Shown here one piece after another: positions 1 to 8,946 of a stretch of 46,594 nucleotides of DNA. The notes below the pieces were generated by a model. It searched no databases, was not told the DNA's origin, and worked only from the letters and a program-made list of their open reading frames with translations. Origin of the DNA: JAFGTP01 sp964472715 (GTDB lineage: Bacteria > Fidelibacterota > UBA2242 > JAFGTP01); NCBI GenBank assembly GCA_964472715.1, contig CAYYMT010000013.1:1-46594 (forward strand), read 5' to 3'. How positions within the stretch are numbered: position 1 is the stretch's first letter; each line of letters begins with the position of its first letter. A program made the position numbers and the translations under genes.

Positions 1-25
1 ATATGTAAACTGTATAAGCCATTAG

Positions 26-100
26 TCGGGGTGAGAGGATTTGAACCTCCGACTTCTTCGTCCCGAACGAAGCGCGCTAACCGGACTGCGCTACACCCCG
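26..100 (-). tRNA. tRNA-Pro (anticodon CGG)
   Basis: On the minus strand a full cloverleaf is visible. The acceptor arms CGGGGTG and CACCCCG pair, the anticodon stem CTTCG/CGAAG encloses the loop TTCGGGA with anticodon CGG, and the T arm contains GGTTCAAATCC. The discriminator base is A. The bases that follow (CTA) show that CCA is not encoded, so a CCA-adding enzyme must complete it. Confidence 0.95.
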
Positions 101-119
101 ATAATAAAAAGCAGGGTAA

Positions 120-149
120 TTTATAAGGAAAATTTATAAAAGACAACAA
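120..149 (-). promoter_or_regulatory. Possible promoter of the tRNA-Pro gene
   Basis: Read on the minus strand, TTGTTG (144-149) is followed after 18 bases by TATAAA (120-125). The expected start point lies about 13 bases before the tRNA 5' end. This is inferred from the motif alone in an AT-rich stretch. Confidence 0.4.
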
Positions 150-224
150 AATTTCCTGATTAAAAGCTTTGGTTAAAAGTATGCAAAAAGAGAAATTACT
201 GAAAATACCAAACAAGAGGAATCA

Positions 225-3200
225 ATGAAATTAATAACCGACTTACATATACATTCTCATTATTCTCTGGCAACCAGCAAACAACTGGCGCCGGAATACC
301 TGGATTTATGGGGAAAGATGAAAGGGGTGCAGGTGATTGCCAGCGGTGACTTTACCCATCCCGGCTGGATCAGTGAACTGCGCAAAAAAATAGAACCGGC
401 GGAAGCGGGACTCTTTCAACTTAAAAAGGAATATGAGATTGAACCGGCGCTGCATCGCTTCCGGTCTGCGGAATATTTCACGCGATTTATTCTCAGTGCG
501 GAAATCAGTACCATTTACAAAAAGAAGGGCAAAGTCCGGAAGATCCACAGTGTTGTTTTGGCGCCGGATTTTACTACCGTGGAGAAGATCCAGCAAAAAC
601 TGGTCAATATTGGCGGGAATATTACTTCCGACGGACGGCCAATTCTTGGACTGGATGCCAGAGACCTGCTGGAATTATGCCTGGATGTTTCTGAAGATAT
701 TTTTTTTATTCCGGCGCATATCTGGACACCCTGGTTTTCCGTGTTGGGCGCCAAGTCAGGGTTTGATTCCATCGAAGAATGTTTTGAAGATTTAACCCCC
801 CATATTACCGCCGTTGAAACCGGCCTCTCAACCAATGCGCCAATGAACTGGATGTGTTCTTTTCTGGATAAGTATACACTGCTCTCCAATTCCGATGCCC
901 ATTCCCCGGAAAAATTAGGACGGAACGCCAATATTATGGACTGCGATCTCTCCTATGACGGGATCATCCAATCAATAACTGATAAAAATGACAATCAATT
1001 CCTCGGCACCATTGATATGTATCCTCAGGAAGGCAAATATCATTATGATGGTCATCGCAAATGCGGAATCCGGTATGACCCGGTGCAAACCCTGGAGCAC
1101 CATGGATTATGCGAAAAATGCGGACGCAGGATCACTGTTGGTGTGATGAATCGAATTGTGCAGTTATCAGACCGTGAAAATTTACAGGAGCGTCCCAACC
1201 GGAAACCTTTCCACTCCATTATTCCGTTGAAAGAAATCCTGTCTGAAATTACCGGTGTCGGTCCCAATACCAAAACAGTCTCTAAAAAATATAATGAAGT
1301 ATTAATGCAATTGGGATGTGAACTGGATATTCTTTTGAATATACCGGTCGAAAATATTGAAAAAAATAGTGATGCCATATTAGCCGAAGCGGTCCGTAGA
1401 ATGCGTTCAAAAGAAGTCTTTATCAGAGAAGGATTTGACGGCGAGTATGGAACTGTCACAGTCTTTCGTCCCGGTGAACTGGAACAGGACCGGAACGCGC
1501 CAAAGCTTTTCCCCGAGGCTGTAAAAGAAGAAAAACCGGTTTACAAAAGCAAAAACCTGTTAAATTTTTCTCTTGAGAAATTTCACGAACTCAGTCAGGA
1601 TAATAGGTCTGTTCAGGAAGAAAAAATAAGCTATGTGAAGCCGGAATTAAATTCAGATCAGCAGCAGGCTGTTGAAGAAACAAAGAAAACCTGCCTGGTT
1701 TTAGCCGGACCGGGGACGGGAAAAACCAAAACCCTGGTGAGTAAAATTGTCTATTTGCTCAGAAACAATCTTTTCAAAGCCGATCAGATACTGGGCATAA
1801 CCTTTACCAATAAAGCGGCCGGGGAAATGAAAGAACGACTGACAACGATTTTGAAACCAGATATCGACAAGCCGAATATTATGACTTTCCATAAACTGGG
1901 ACTGAATTTATTACGTGATAATCCTGCAATTTTTGGATACGCGGATGATTTCACTGTTATTGATGAGGATGAACAGGAAGTGATCCTGAAAAAAAATATT
2001 GCTGTGGAAAAAAGAAAAGCCAAAACGATCCGGCAGCAAATATCATTGTTTAAACAAAAGGGAATTCCACTCAGCGAATATGAAGAAAATATTTTCAAAG
2101 ATTATCAGCAAATCCTGAAAAATTCCAATATCCTTGATATTGACGACCTGATTTATTTGGTAGTGAAAAAATTGCGTGAGAACAAAGAATTTCAACAACG
2201 CCTGCAGCATAAATTCCGGTATATTCTGGTTGATGAATTCCAGGATATTAATCAAAGTCAGTTTGACCTGATCCGACTGATTACAGGGGAGAATAATTTA
2301 TTTGCCATTGGTGATGCGAACCAGTCAATTTATGGATTCCGTGGCGCTGACGTTACTTTTATCAGAAATTTCAGACAGCATTTTCCAAAGGCCGGGATCA
2401 TAAATTTTCAGACCAGTTATCGATGCAGCACAAATATTCTCTCTGCCTCAGTAGATGTTATTCGTGAAAACCCGTTGAAAGGATTACATAAAGGCGTGAA
2501 AATTCGTATTCATCAGGCCGCAACAGAACACAGTGAAGCTGAATATATTGCCCGGAAAATCGAAAGTTTGGCCGGCGGTTTTCGTTTTTTTTCTATGGAT
2601 AGCAATGTTACAGACGGGTATGAAGAGGGCCATGAATTCGCTCTTAATGATGTCGTTGTATTATGCCGTACAAAAGCCATGATGCCGGCTTTAACAACAG
2701 CCTTTAATAATCATGCCATACCCCATGAAGTCATTGACAACCGGCCATTTTTTAAGGAAAAACCGGTTTCACAAATTCTGGATGTTTATAAGGTCCTGAA
2801 TAATGCCGGTTACGGTCAATTAAAAGAGATTGATCCTGAAATTTTAAAAGCCATCCGTCTGGCAGAGTCTCCGGAAGTTGTAATAACCAATATTGTTGAA
2901 AATACATTGCCGGAAATTGATATCAATAATAAAGCGGTGAGACGACTGCTTGATATGGCAAAACGGTATCCGGAGCATGGTGATTTCATGCAAAATATTG
3001 TGTTGGGAATCAATGAAGATTTCTATTCTCAAAAAACAGATAATGTCAAAATTATGACCCTGCACGCGTCAAAGGGGCTGGAATTTAAGTATGTATTTAT
3101 TGCCGGTTGTGAAAATAAACTGCTGCCTTTTACCCTTTATAAAAATTTGAAAACCGATTATAATGAAGAACGGCGACTGTTTTATGTCGGTATGACCCGA

Positions 3201-3371
3201 AGCAAAGCATACCTTCATCTGACCCATGCGAAGAAACGGAATATACGGGGCGTAATCTATCAGATGTCACCCAGTCCATTTTTGGAAGTCATTAAAAGGG
3301 AATTATTGAAAGAGGAAAAAAGCGACTATAAGAAAAAGGATCAGGCCGATAATCAGATGGCCTTATTCTAA
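225..3371 (+). CDS. Endonuclease Q-like PHP nuclease fused to a UvrD/Rep-type helicase
   Basis: This 1048-residue protein joins two repair modules. Residues 1 to about 430 match the endonuclease Q family: a PHP metal site (DLHIHSHYS near residue 6, then GDFTHPGW), a zinc site with C280, C296 and C299, and a helical region with GVGPNTK. EndoQ enzymes nick DNA 5' of uracil, hypoxanthine or abasic sites. From about residue 470 a superfamily 1A helicase follows: Q motif LNSDQQQAV, Walker A AGPGTGKT (494-501), VDEFQD around D670, GDANQSIYGFRGAD, TLHASKGLEFK and RRLFYVGMTRSK. The helicase part is about 555 residues, shorter than E. coli UvrD. The last five residues, QMALF, resemble the bacterial sliding-clamp motif. 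The start is set by AAGAGG seven bases before ATG. It converges on and overlaps the next gene by nine bases. Domain calls are firm; combined repair activity is inference. Confidence 0.93.
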   Translation: MKLITDLHIHSHYSLATSKQLAPEYLDLWGKMKGVQVIASGDFTHPGWISELRKKIEPAEAGLFQLKKEYEIEPALHRFRSAEYFTRFILSAEISTIYKKKGKVRKIHSVVLAPDFTTVEKIQQKLVNIGGNITSDGRPILGLDARDLLELCLDVSEDIFFIPAHIWTPWFSVLGAKSGFDSIEECFEDLTPHITAVETGLSTNAPMNWMCSFLDKYTLLSNSDAHSPEKLGRNANIMDCDLSYDGIIQSITDKNDNQFLGTIDMYPQEGKYHYDGHRKCGIRYDPVQTLEHHGLCEKCGRRITVGVMNRIVQLSDRENLQERPNRKPFHSIIPLKEILSEITGVGPNTKTVSKKYNEVLMQLGCELDILLNIPVENIEKNSDAILAEAVRRMRSKEVFIREGFDGEYGTVTVFRPGELEQDRNAPKLFPEAVKEEKPVYKSKNLLNFSLEKFHELSQDNRSVQEEKISYVKPELNSDQQQAVEETKKTCLVLAGPGTGKTKTLVSKIVYLLRNNLFKADQILGITFTNKAAGEMKERLTTILKPDIDKPNIMTFHKLGLNLLRDNPAIFGYADDFTVIDEDEQEVILKKNIAVEKRKAKTIRQQISLFKQKGIPLSEYEENIFKDYQQILKNSNILDIDDLIYLVVKKLRENKEFQQRLQHKFRYILVDEFQDINQSQFDLIRLITGENNLFAIGDANQSIYGFRGADVTFIRNFRQHFPKAGIINFQTSYRCSTNILSASVDVIRENPLKGLHKGVKIRIHQAATEHSEAEYIARKIESLAGGFRFFSMDSNVTDGYEEGHEFALNDVVVLCRTKAMMPALTTAFNNHAIPHEVIDNRPFFKEKPVSQILDVYKVLNNAGYGQLKEIDPEILKAIRLAESPEVVITNIVENTLPEIDINNKAVRRLLDMAKRYPEHGDFMQNIVLGINEDFYSQKTDNVKIMTLHASKGLEFKYVFIAGCENKLLPFTLYKNLKTDYNEERRLFYVGMTRSKAYLHLTHAKKRNIRGVIYQMSPSPFLEVIKRELLKEEKSDYKKKDQADNQMALF

Positions 3372-4589
3372 ATTTTTGCGTAAAAATTCAGGGGTGTACT
3401 GGTATGATTGCTGGTGAGGAGGAATATTATCCGGTCTTCCGGTTTCATTGGGAACTGTTTTATTGATTAATTTTTTAAATTTATCAAGGGGCAACTTATG
3501 TCCTAAATAGCTGTATTTTTTGGCCACTTTTTTTAATTGCTTCACCTCTCCCGGCCAGTTGTAATCGGTGAGAAAATTTTTCACGGCCATTGACAAATCA
3601 GGGACTTCCTGATTCAGTTCTTTGCAAAAACTGGTCACAAAGTGATTGAATAAAAATATAATATCTTCACGTCTTTGGTTTAAAGGGGTGATAAAAAGAT
3701 GCTCATCACATAATAATCTTGCCAGGGAAGGCAATAATAAAAATTCTTCAATAGCGGTTTGGCATTTGAAGATACTGGTGGCGACAAATTGAATGGTTTT
3801 ATTGCCTTGATTATCAGTGGACAATTCCCTGATTCGTTTGGCCAATCGGGACTGGGTTTGCAAATTCAGCCCGGTTACATGATCAAGATAAACAATGCCT
3901 TTATATTTTGGATTCAAATAGTCTGTATAATATTTTGCCCCATTTTCATCCTCAAACAAAAGGTCTTCGATATCCTTTTCAGAGAATTTTTTGCAATTAA
4001 TGTACAAATAATTTTTCTCTTCAATGGGGCTGTTATTGAAAATATAATCCACAAACCTGGATTTTCCGGAGCCAGCCGGGCCTGAGATGAAAATATTTTT
4101 TTTCTCCAGGGCAAATTTTCCGGCCCGCTTGACCTGGTTTTTGAGATAATTATTTTTTGTCAGGGGAGTGGATTGTTTTCTGGACTTTCGGCGTGAAAGA
4201 ATCTGTTTGTTAATGTCCATTATTTTCATTTGCATATTCATGTTGCATAACAATTCATTGGATTTTAATATAATATCCACTTCATTAAAATCAGATGTCA
4301 GATAGCAATCAATGTTATGCTGTTCGAAATTGATTCTTTTCAATGAACTGATAAGGATTACGCGGGTATTTTTCTTTTTGGGACATTGTTGTGAGATTGC
4401 CGCCAGTTCGGTTTTTGTTTCTATATGTATAATAGCAAGGTGGTAATTGTCAAAAATATCATCATTAGCACGGGTTTCAATATTATCAATGGAAGTAATA
4501 TTGAACTGTAAGGGAATCAGATTTTCGAAAATTCTTTGGCGTAATTTATTACTTCTGGATGCAATTAATACATTTGGTACTATATTCAT
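3363..4589 (-). CDS. Degenerate NtrC-like AAA+ protein with pseudo-receiver
   Basis: The 408-residue product has the outline of a sigma-54 activator but lacks its defining parts. Residues 1-115 look like a receiver domain in which the phospho-acceptor Asp strand reads LAIIHIET, without an Asp. The AAA+ domain has Walker A GPAGSGKS (170-177), YINC before the L1 region, a Walker B-like strand GIVYLDHV (231-238), and WPGEVKQLKKV (345-355), which matches the conserved WPGNVREL segment. The GAFTGA loop that contacts sigma-54 is replaced by ENGAKYYTDY around residue 220, and no helix-turn-helix follows; the C-terminus is a Pro/Gln-rich tail. It therefore probably does not activate sigma-54 transcription. 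It could be a signalling ATPase with another partner. No clear Shine-Dalgarno sequence precedes the ATG. Confidence 0.8.
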   Translation of the reverse strand: MNIVPNVLIASRSNKLRQRIFENLIPLQFNITSIDNIETRANDDIFDNYHLAIIHIETKTELAAISQQCPKKKNTRVILISSLKRINFEQHNIDCYLTSDFNEVDIILKSNELLCNMNMQMKIMDINKQILSRRKSRKQSTPLTKNNYLKNQVKRAGKFALEKKNIFISGPAGSGKSRFVDYIFNNSPIEEKNYLYINCKKFSEKDIEDLLFEDENGAKYYTDYLNPKYKGIVYLDHVTGLNLQTQSRLAKRIRELSTDNQGNKTIQFVATSIFKCQTAIEEFLLLPSLARLLCDEHLFITPLNQRREDIIFLFNHFVTSFCKELNQEVPDLSMAVKNFLTDYNWPGEVKQLKKVAKKYSYLGHKLPLDKFKKLINKTVPNETGRPDNIPPHQQSYQYTPEFLRKNLE

Positions 4590-4981
4590 AATGAATAAAT
4601 CCGTCTTTAAGATGTTAAATTTTTTATGCTCATATATTTTTTCCGCTGTAATGCCTGAAAGTTATATCAATTATAATTCGAAATAATTTAAAAGTCAAAC
4701 AAATAAATTAAAAAAATAGCAGACCGGGAGAGTGGGAAAAGGTATACCGGGAAAACAACGTGGATTTAATATTGAATTCCGGCCGATGATTTTAAAAAAC
4801 CTACCCACTATAAATTATACGGAGCCAAAAAAATGATCCCGCTATTTTTCATAGAACCAAAAAATGAATATATTACACCACATTGCAGTGATTTTGCCGA
4901 TTGTTTTCACCGGGTCAATCGAATTATTCCGGTGAAAATTATGACCGCTATGAAAAAATTTATCAACTGTTCGGAGGAATA
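4590..4981. other. Divergent intergenic region before the glycan cluster
   Basis: This 392-base stretch separates the minus-strand AAA+ gene from the plus-strand fucosidase and must hold both promoters. It contains a possible small ORF (4833-4985) and a ten-base inverted repeat (4904-4938), both described separately. The part from 4590 to 4730 is AT-rich; I see no convincing -35/-10 pair in it. Confidence 0.6.
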
Positions 4982-4985
4982 TTGA
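4833..4985 (+). CDS. Possible 50-codon leader ORF overlapping the fucosidase start
   Basis: ATG at 4833 follows GGAG (4821-4824) by eight bases and opens a frame of 50 codons that ends in TGA at 4983-4985. That TGA overlaps the proposed TTG start of the fucosidase (4982-4984), the geometry of translational coupling. The product starts MIPLFFIEPKNEYI and contains three Cys, and I recognise no family. The frame also stays open upstream of the ATG to a TGA at 4773, so this could be the tail of a decayed gene or chance. Confidence 0.3.
   Translation: MIPLFFIEPKNEYITPHCSDFADCFHRVNRIIPVKIMTAMKKFINCSEEY
4904..4938 (+). promoter_or_regulatory. Inverted repeat in the fucosidase leader
   Basis: TTTTCACCGG (4904-4913) and CCGGTGAAAA (4929-4938) are perfect complements separated by 15 bases. 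It could be an RNA hairpin or an operator for a sugar-responsive regulator. There is no U-run behind it, so it is not a standard terminator. It ends 34 bases before the GGAGG of the fucosidase. Confidence 0.45.
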
Positions 4986-7156
4986 GATTTAGAATCTTTA
5001 TGGCCTGCTTGATTTTAGTCAGCGTTTTAACAGCCCAATATCAGGCGAACTGGGAATCTTTGGACCAAAAGCCGGTGCCGGAGTGGTTTACCAACGCAAA
5101 ATTTGGCGTGTTCATTCACTGGGGGCCCTATTCCGTGCCGGCCTGGTCACCCAAAGGAACCTATGCCGAATGGTATCAATACTGGCTGCAAAACCGGGTT
5201 GTTTTCGGAAATGGCATTTATCAGGGCGATGAAGTTTATACTTTCCATAATCAATACTACGGGCCACATTTTTCCTATTACCGGTTTGGTGAGGAATTCA
5301 AAGCCGACCTTTTTAATCCTTCTGAATGGCAACAATTGCTGGTGAATTCCGGTGCGAAATATGTTATTATAACCGCCAAACATCATGATGGTTATTGTCT
5401 TTGGCCCAGTGAAGCGTCCAATGACCGGGGATTTTACTGGAACAGTGTCGATGCCGGCCCGCAAAAAGATTTGTTAAAGCTGTTTTCAAATTCTATTCGC
5501 CGGACGGACATTCATTTGGGGATCTATTATTCTTTGTATGAATGGTTCCACCCTCTCTGGATCAATGATAAAGAACAGTTTATTACAGAACATTTTCAGC
5601 CGCAATTCAAAGACCTGGTGGAAAATTATCAACCGGATATTCTATGGGGTGATGGTGAGTGGGACATGACCTCTGAAGAATGGAAAACACAGGAATTGAT
5701 TGCCTGGCTATATAATGAATCCGCTGTCCGGGACAAAATCCTGATCAATGATCGCTGGGGAAGCGACACCCGTAAAAAACATGGCGGATATTTTACCACG
5801 GAGTATAATGCCGATGAATCATTTCAACGGCCCTGGGAAGAGTGCCGGGGAATGGGCTTTTCGTTTGGGTATAACCGCAATGAATCGATTGATGATTATT
5901 CTTCCCCCCGCTCGCTTGTTCTGATGCTGGCGGATATTGTCAGCCGGGGCGGTAATCTGTTATTGAATATTGGACCCGACGGACGTGGCCAAATTCCGGT
6001 AATTATGCAGGAGCGCCTGTTGCAAATCGGCCGCTGGCTGGACTTGAACGGCGAAGCGATTTATGGCACAAATCCCTGGAAAAACAGTTGCCAGTGGACG
6101 GCAGGGCGGAAGTATGGCCCGGCCAAAGATACTTATAAAGATAGTGATTTTATTCTGAAAAAAACGGTTTCCCCCGATTCCGGTTTTGCCCGCAAAGAGG
6201 TATTATTTACAACAAAAGAAGATACACTATACGCGATTTGTCCCAAATATCCCTCTGAAAAATTGTTGATCAAAAATCTCAACCTGCGTCATGACAGCCG
6301 GGTGAAAATGATCGCTTCAGAAGAACCGCTTCAATGGCAAAACAGGGGAGATGATCTGCAAATCCTGGTGCCGGCATACGATCCGGAAATTTTCCGTAAT
6401 GCAGCAGATTATGCTTATGTATTCAAAATTGTTGGTGTTAAGCAGAAAAAAATAAAGGCCCCGTTAATTAGTGTTGACTATGCAACTGTTCAGGCAAATC
6501 CTGTAGTAACCCTTAAATCTGACGGAGATTCTTGTGACATATATTTTACACTGGATGGCAGCCGGCCTGATACGAGTGCAATTAAGTATCAGAAGCCGGT
6601 AACAATCAATAAAACTGTGACATTAAAGGCGGTTTGTTATGACCGGAAAGGAAGGCTATCACCGGTCAGTTCCCGCTATATAAAAAAGATTACTCAATTT
6701 GAAAATATAAAACTTGTCTATCCGCCGCATAAAAGTTTTCAGGCCAAAGGTGCAATTACACTTTGTGACGGTATTTACGGTGATGAAAATGAACAATCGG
6801 GAAAATATTTAGGATTCCATGGAAAAGACATGATCGCGGAAATTACTTTACCACAAAGTAAATTAATTAATTCTGTCGCAATCAGCGCTTTGAATAAGCC
6901 TGATTCAGCGATTGTATTCCCGCGTGAATTTGAAATTTATAAATCTGTTGACAATATAAATTTTGAGTATGTTAAAAAAATGATCCTTCCTGAAGTTCCC
7001 CGCAATACCAGTCACAAAAAATTCATTTTGGAAGTACCGATACAAAGCGCCAAAGCAATTCGGGTATTTGTGAAAAATTATGGCAAATTACCCTCATGGC
7101 ACCCAAACAGCGGTGAAGATGCCTGGCTGTTCATTGATGAAATAACCGTGCAATAA
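4982..7156 (+). CDS. Secreted alpha-L-fucosidase (GH29) with chitobiase-like and discoidin-like C-terminal domains
   Basis: The enzyme should release alpha-L-fucose from glycans outside the cytoplasm. I place the start at TTG 4982 because GGAGG lies four bases upstream and translation then begins with a typical signal peptide (RFRIFMACLILVSVLTAQ). The open frame extends further 5', but those residues have no ribosome site and no signal sequence. The GH29 barrel shows KFGVFIHWGPYSVPAW, YVIITAKHHDGYCLW and DILWGDGEWD, where D224 matches the family nucleophile. After the barrel come a chitobiase C-terminal-like beta domain (DIYFTLDGSRPDTS) and an F5/8-type-C-like carbohydrate-binding domain ending at the stop. 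The same tail is found on the GH2 enzyme two genes downstream. It is followed after 90 bases by a sulfatase, consistent with sulfated fucose-containing substrates. Confidence 0.9.
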   Translation: MRFRIFMACLILVSVLTAQYQANWESLDQKPVPEWFTNAKFGVFIHWGPYSVPAWSPKGTYAEWYQYWLQNRVVFGNGIYQGDEVYTFHNQYYGPHFSYYRFGEEFKADLFNPSEWQQLLVNSGAKYVIITAKHHDGYCLWPSEASNDRGFYWNSVDAGPQKDLLKLFSNSIRRTDIHLGIYYSLYEWFHPLWINDKEQFITEHFQPQFKDLVENYQPDILWGDGEWDMTSEEWKTQELIAWLYNESAVRDKILINDRWGSDTRKKHGGYFTTEYNADESFQRPWEECRGMGFSFGYNRNESIDDYSSPRSLVLMLADIVSRGGNLLLNIGPDGRGQIPVIMQERLLQIGRWLDLNGEAIYGTNPWKNSCQWTAGRKYGPAKDTYKDSDFILKKTVSPDSGFARKEVLFTTKEDTLYAICPKYPSEKLLIKNLNLRHDSRVKMIASEEPLQWQNRGDDLQILVPAYDPEIFRNAADYAYVFKIVGVKQKKIKAPLISVDYATVQANPVVTLKSDGDSCDIYFTLDGSRPDTSAIKYQKPVTINKTVTLKAVCYDRKGRLSPVSSRYIKKITQFENIKLVYPPHKSFQAKGAITLCDGIYGDENEQSGKYLGFHGKDMIAEITLPQSKLINSVAISALNKPDSAIVFPREFEIYKSVDNINFEYVKKMILPEVPRNTSHKKFILEVPIQSAKAIRVFVKNYGKLPSWHPNSGEDAWLFIDEITVQ

Positions 7157-7246
7157 GTGTTTTTTTCTTTGTAAAAGAATGTGCAGGTATTAGTTTTTTC
7201 ATATTTCCAATAATTATCCCCGGCATAATTTAATCAGGAGTATTAT

Positions 7247-8797
7247 ATGCGACGGAGAGAATTTCTTGAAAAATCCGGCACTGCTTTAAGTGCTTTTCTT
7301 ATTTCCGGGCTGATGATGGAAAACTGTTCATCAAAAAGGCGGAAACCCAATATTATTTATATTCTGGCCGATGATCTGGGATATGGTGAATTAGGATGTT
7401 ACGGACAGAAAATTATCAAAACCCCCAATCTTGACCGGTTGGCGAAAACGGGGATGAAATTCACTGACCATTATTCCGGTTCACCGGTTTGCGCGCCATC
7501 ACGATGCGTCCTGTTGACTGGAAAACATAGCGGACACGCCTATATTCGCGGCAATGATGAAATGGCGGACAGGGGCAATATTTGGGATTTTGAAGCTGTA
7601 GCGCAAAATCCCCAACTGGAAGGGCAAAGGCCCCTGCGGAAAAAGGACAAGACAATGGCTGAATATCTGAAAACAGGAGCTTACAAAACCGCCTGCATCG
7701 GCAAATGGGGACTGGGCCCTGCCTATTCCGAAGGATCACCCAACAAACAAGGGTTTGACTTTTTTTATGGGTATAATTGTCAACGCCAGGCACACACCTA
7801 TTACCCGGTACATTTATACAGAAATGAAGAACGCATTTCGCTTAATAACAAACTCGTCCCGCCACATACAAAATTTGATACATCCCTTGATCCCTATGAT
7901 GAACAAAGTTACGCGGACTTTACTTTAAATGAATATGCGCCGGACCTGATGTTAGCCGAAGCGATAAAGTGGCTGGATGCCAACCAGAAGTCTCCTTTCT
8001 TTTTGTATTATCCCAGTCCGCTTCCCCATTTACCATTACAGGCGCCAAAAGAATACGTTGATCAATACCGGGATATTTTTGGAGATGAGGAACCTTATAC
8101 AGAGGGCAGTTATTATCCCTGCCGCTATCCAAAAGCAACCTATGCCGGTATGATTACTTACCTTGACGACCAGGTGGGAAAAATTATTGAAAAAGTCAAA
8201 GAAATCGGGCAATTGGAAAATACCCTGATAATCTTTTCTTCGGATAATGGCGCAACGTATACAGGTGGCGCCGCTACGGAATTTTTTAAGAGTAATGGTA
8301 TTTTCGGTGCCAAATATGGTGACGGCAAAGGGTTCCTGAATGAAGGCGGTATCCGTGTTCCCATGATCGCCAACTGGCCGGATAAGATCAGTGCCGGAAC
8401 CACCAGCAATCATATTTCTGCTTTTTGGGATGTTTTACCAACCTTTTGTGATGTGGCAGATGTGGCAATTCCAAAAAATACTGACGGAATCAGTTTTTTA
8501 CCGGAACTCTTAGGTCACGATAGCCAAAAATCCCACGAGTTTTTGTATTGGGAATTTCCCGCCTACGAAGGACAGCAGGCGGTCAGAATGGGTAAGTGGA
8601 AGGGACTTCGCAAAAATATTTTTAAAGGAAATATGGCGATGGAATTATACGATCTGCAAATTGATCCCCGGGAAAATAATAATATCGCGAAAAACCATCC
8701 CAAAATTGTCAATAAAATACGTGGAATTATGGAGAAGGAACATGAGCCGGCGGCGATTAAAAAATTTCACATGAATGAATTGGAAGAAGATATTTGA
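7247..8797 (+). CDS. Type I (formylglycine) sulfatase, arylsulfatase A-like
   Basis: The 516-residue protein has an N-terminal export signal of Tat style (RRREFL followed by a hydrophobic stretch). It has the sulfatase signature CAPSRCVLLTGK, in which C82 would be converted to formylglycine. Metal-site residues include D42-D43 in ILADDLGYGE and the later SSDNGAT. These enzymes hydrolyse sulfate esters. AGGAG six bases before ATG fixes the start. It lies between a fucosidase and a beta-galactosidase, which points to a sulfated fucose/galactose polymer or glycoprotein glycan. The exact S1 subfamily cannot be called by eye. A formylglycine-generating enzyme or anSME is required but is not in the window. 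A Cys at residue 27 follows a hydrophobic segment but lacks a proper lipobox. Confidence 0.92.
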   Translation: MRRREFLEKSGTALSAFLISGLMMENCSSKRRKPNIIYILADDLGYGELGCYGQKIIKTPNLDRLAKTGMKFTDHYSGSPVCAPSRCVLLTGKHSGHAYIRGNDEMADRGNIWDFEAVAQNPQLEGQRPLRKKDKTMAEYLKTGAYKTACIGKWGLGPAYSEGSPNKQGFDFFYGYNCQRQAHTYYPVHLYRNEERISLNNKLVPPHTKFDTSLDPYDEQSYADFTLNEYAPDLMLAEAIKWLDANQKSPFFLYYPSPLPHLPLQAPKEYVDQYRDIFGDEEPYTEGSYYPCRYPKATYAGMITYLDDQVGKIIEKVKEIGQLENTLIIFSSDNGATYTGGAATEFFKSNGIFGAKYGDGKGFLNEGGIRVPMIANWPDKISAGTTSNHISAFWDVLPTFCDVADVAIPKNTDGISFLPELLGHDSQKSHEFLYWEFPAYEGQQAVRMGKWKGLRKNIFKGNMAMELYDLQIDPRENNNIAKNHPKIVNKIRGIMEKEHEPAAIKKFHMNELEEDI

Positions 8798-8946
8798 TTT
8801 TTGCTAAAAACCGGCCCTGTTTTTCTGATTATCTTTATTCATAGGTTAAAAAAACTCATAAATAATTCCTATATTATTGATTATTACCGGAACATATATA
8901 AAGTCCTATTGTAATAAGATTTGGTAGTAAATATTCAGAGGAGAAA

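Noticed and set aside
4901..4981. Longer fucosidase start at TTG 4901
   Set aside because: It has no ribosome site, would place 27 polar residues ahead of the signal peptide, and would run through the inverted repeat. TTG 4982 has GGAGG at the right distance.
8808..8827. AAAAAC...GTTTTT as terminator after the sulfatase
   Set aside because: It is only six pairs, nearly all A-T, and not followed by a distinct T-run; too weak to call.
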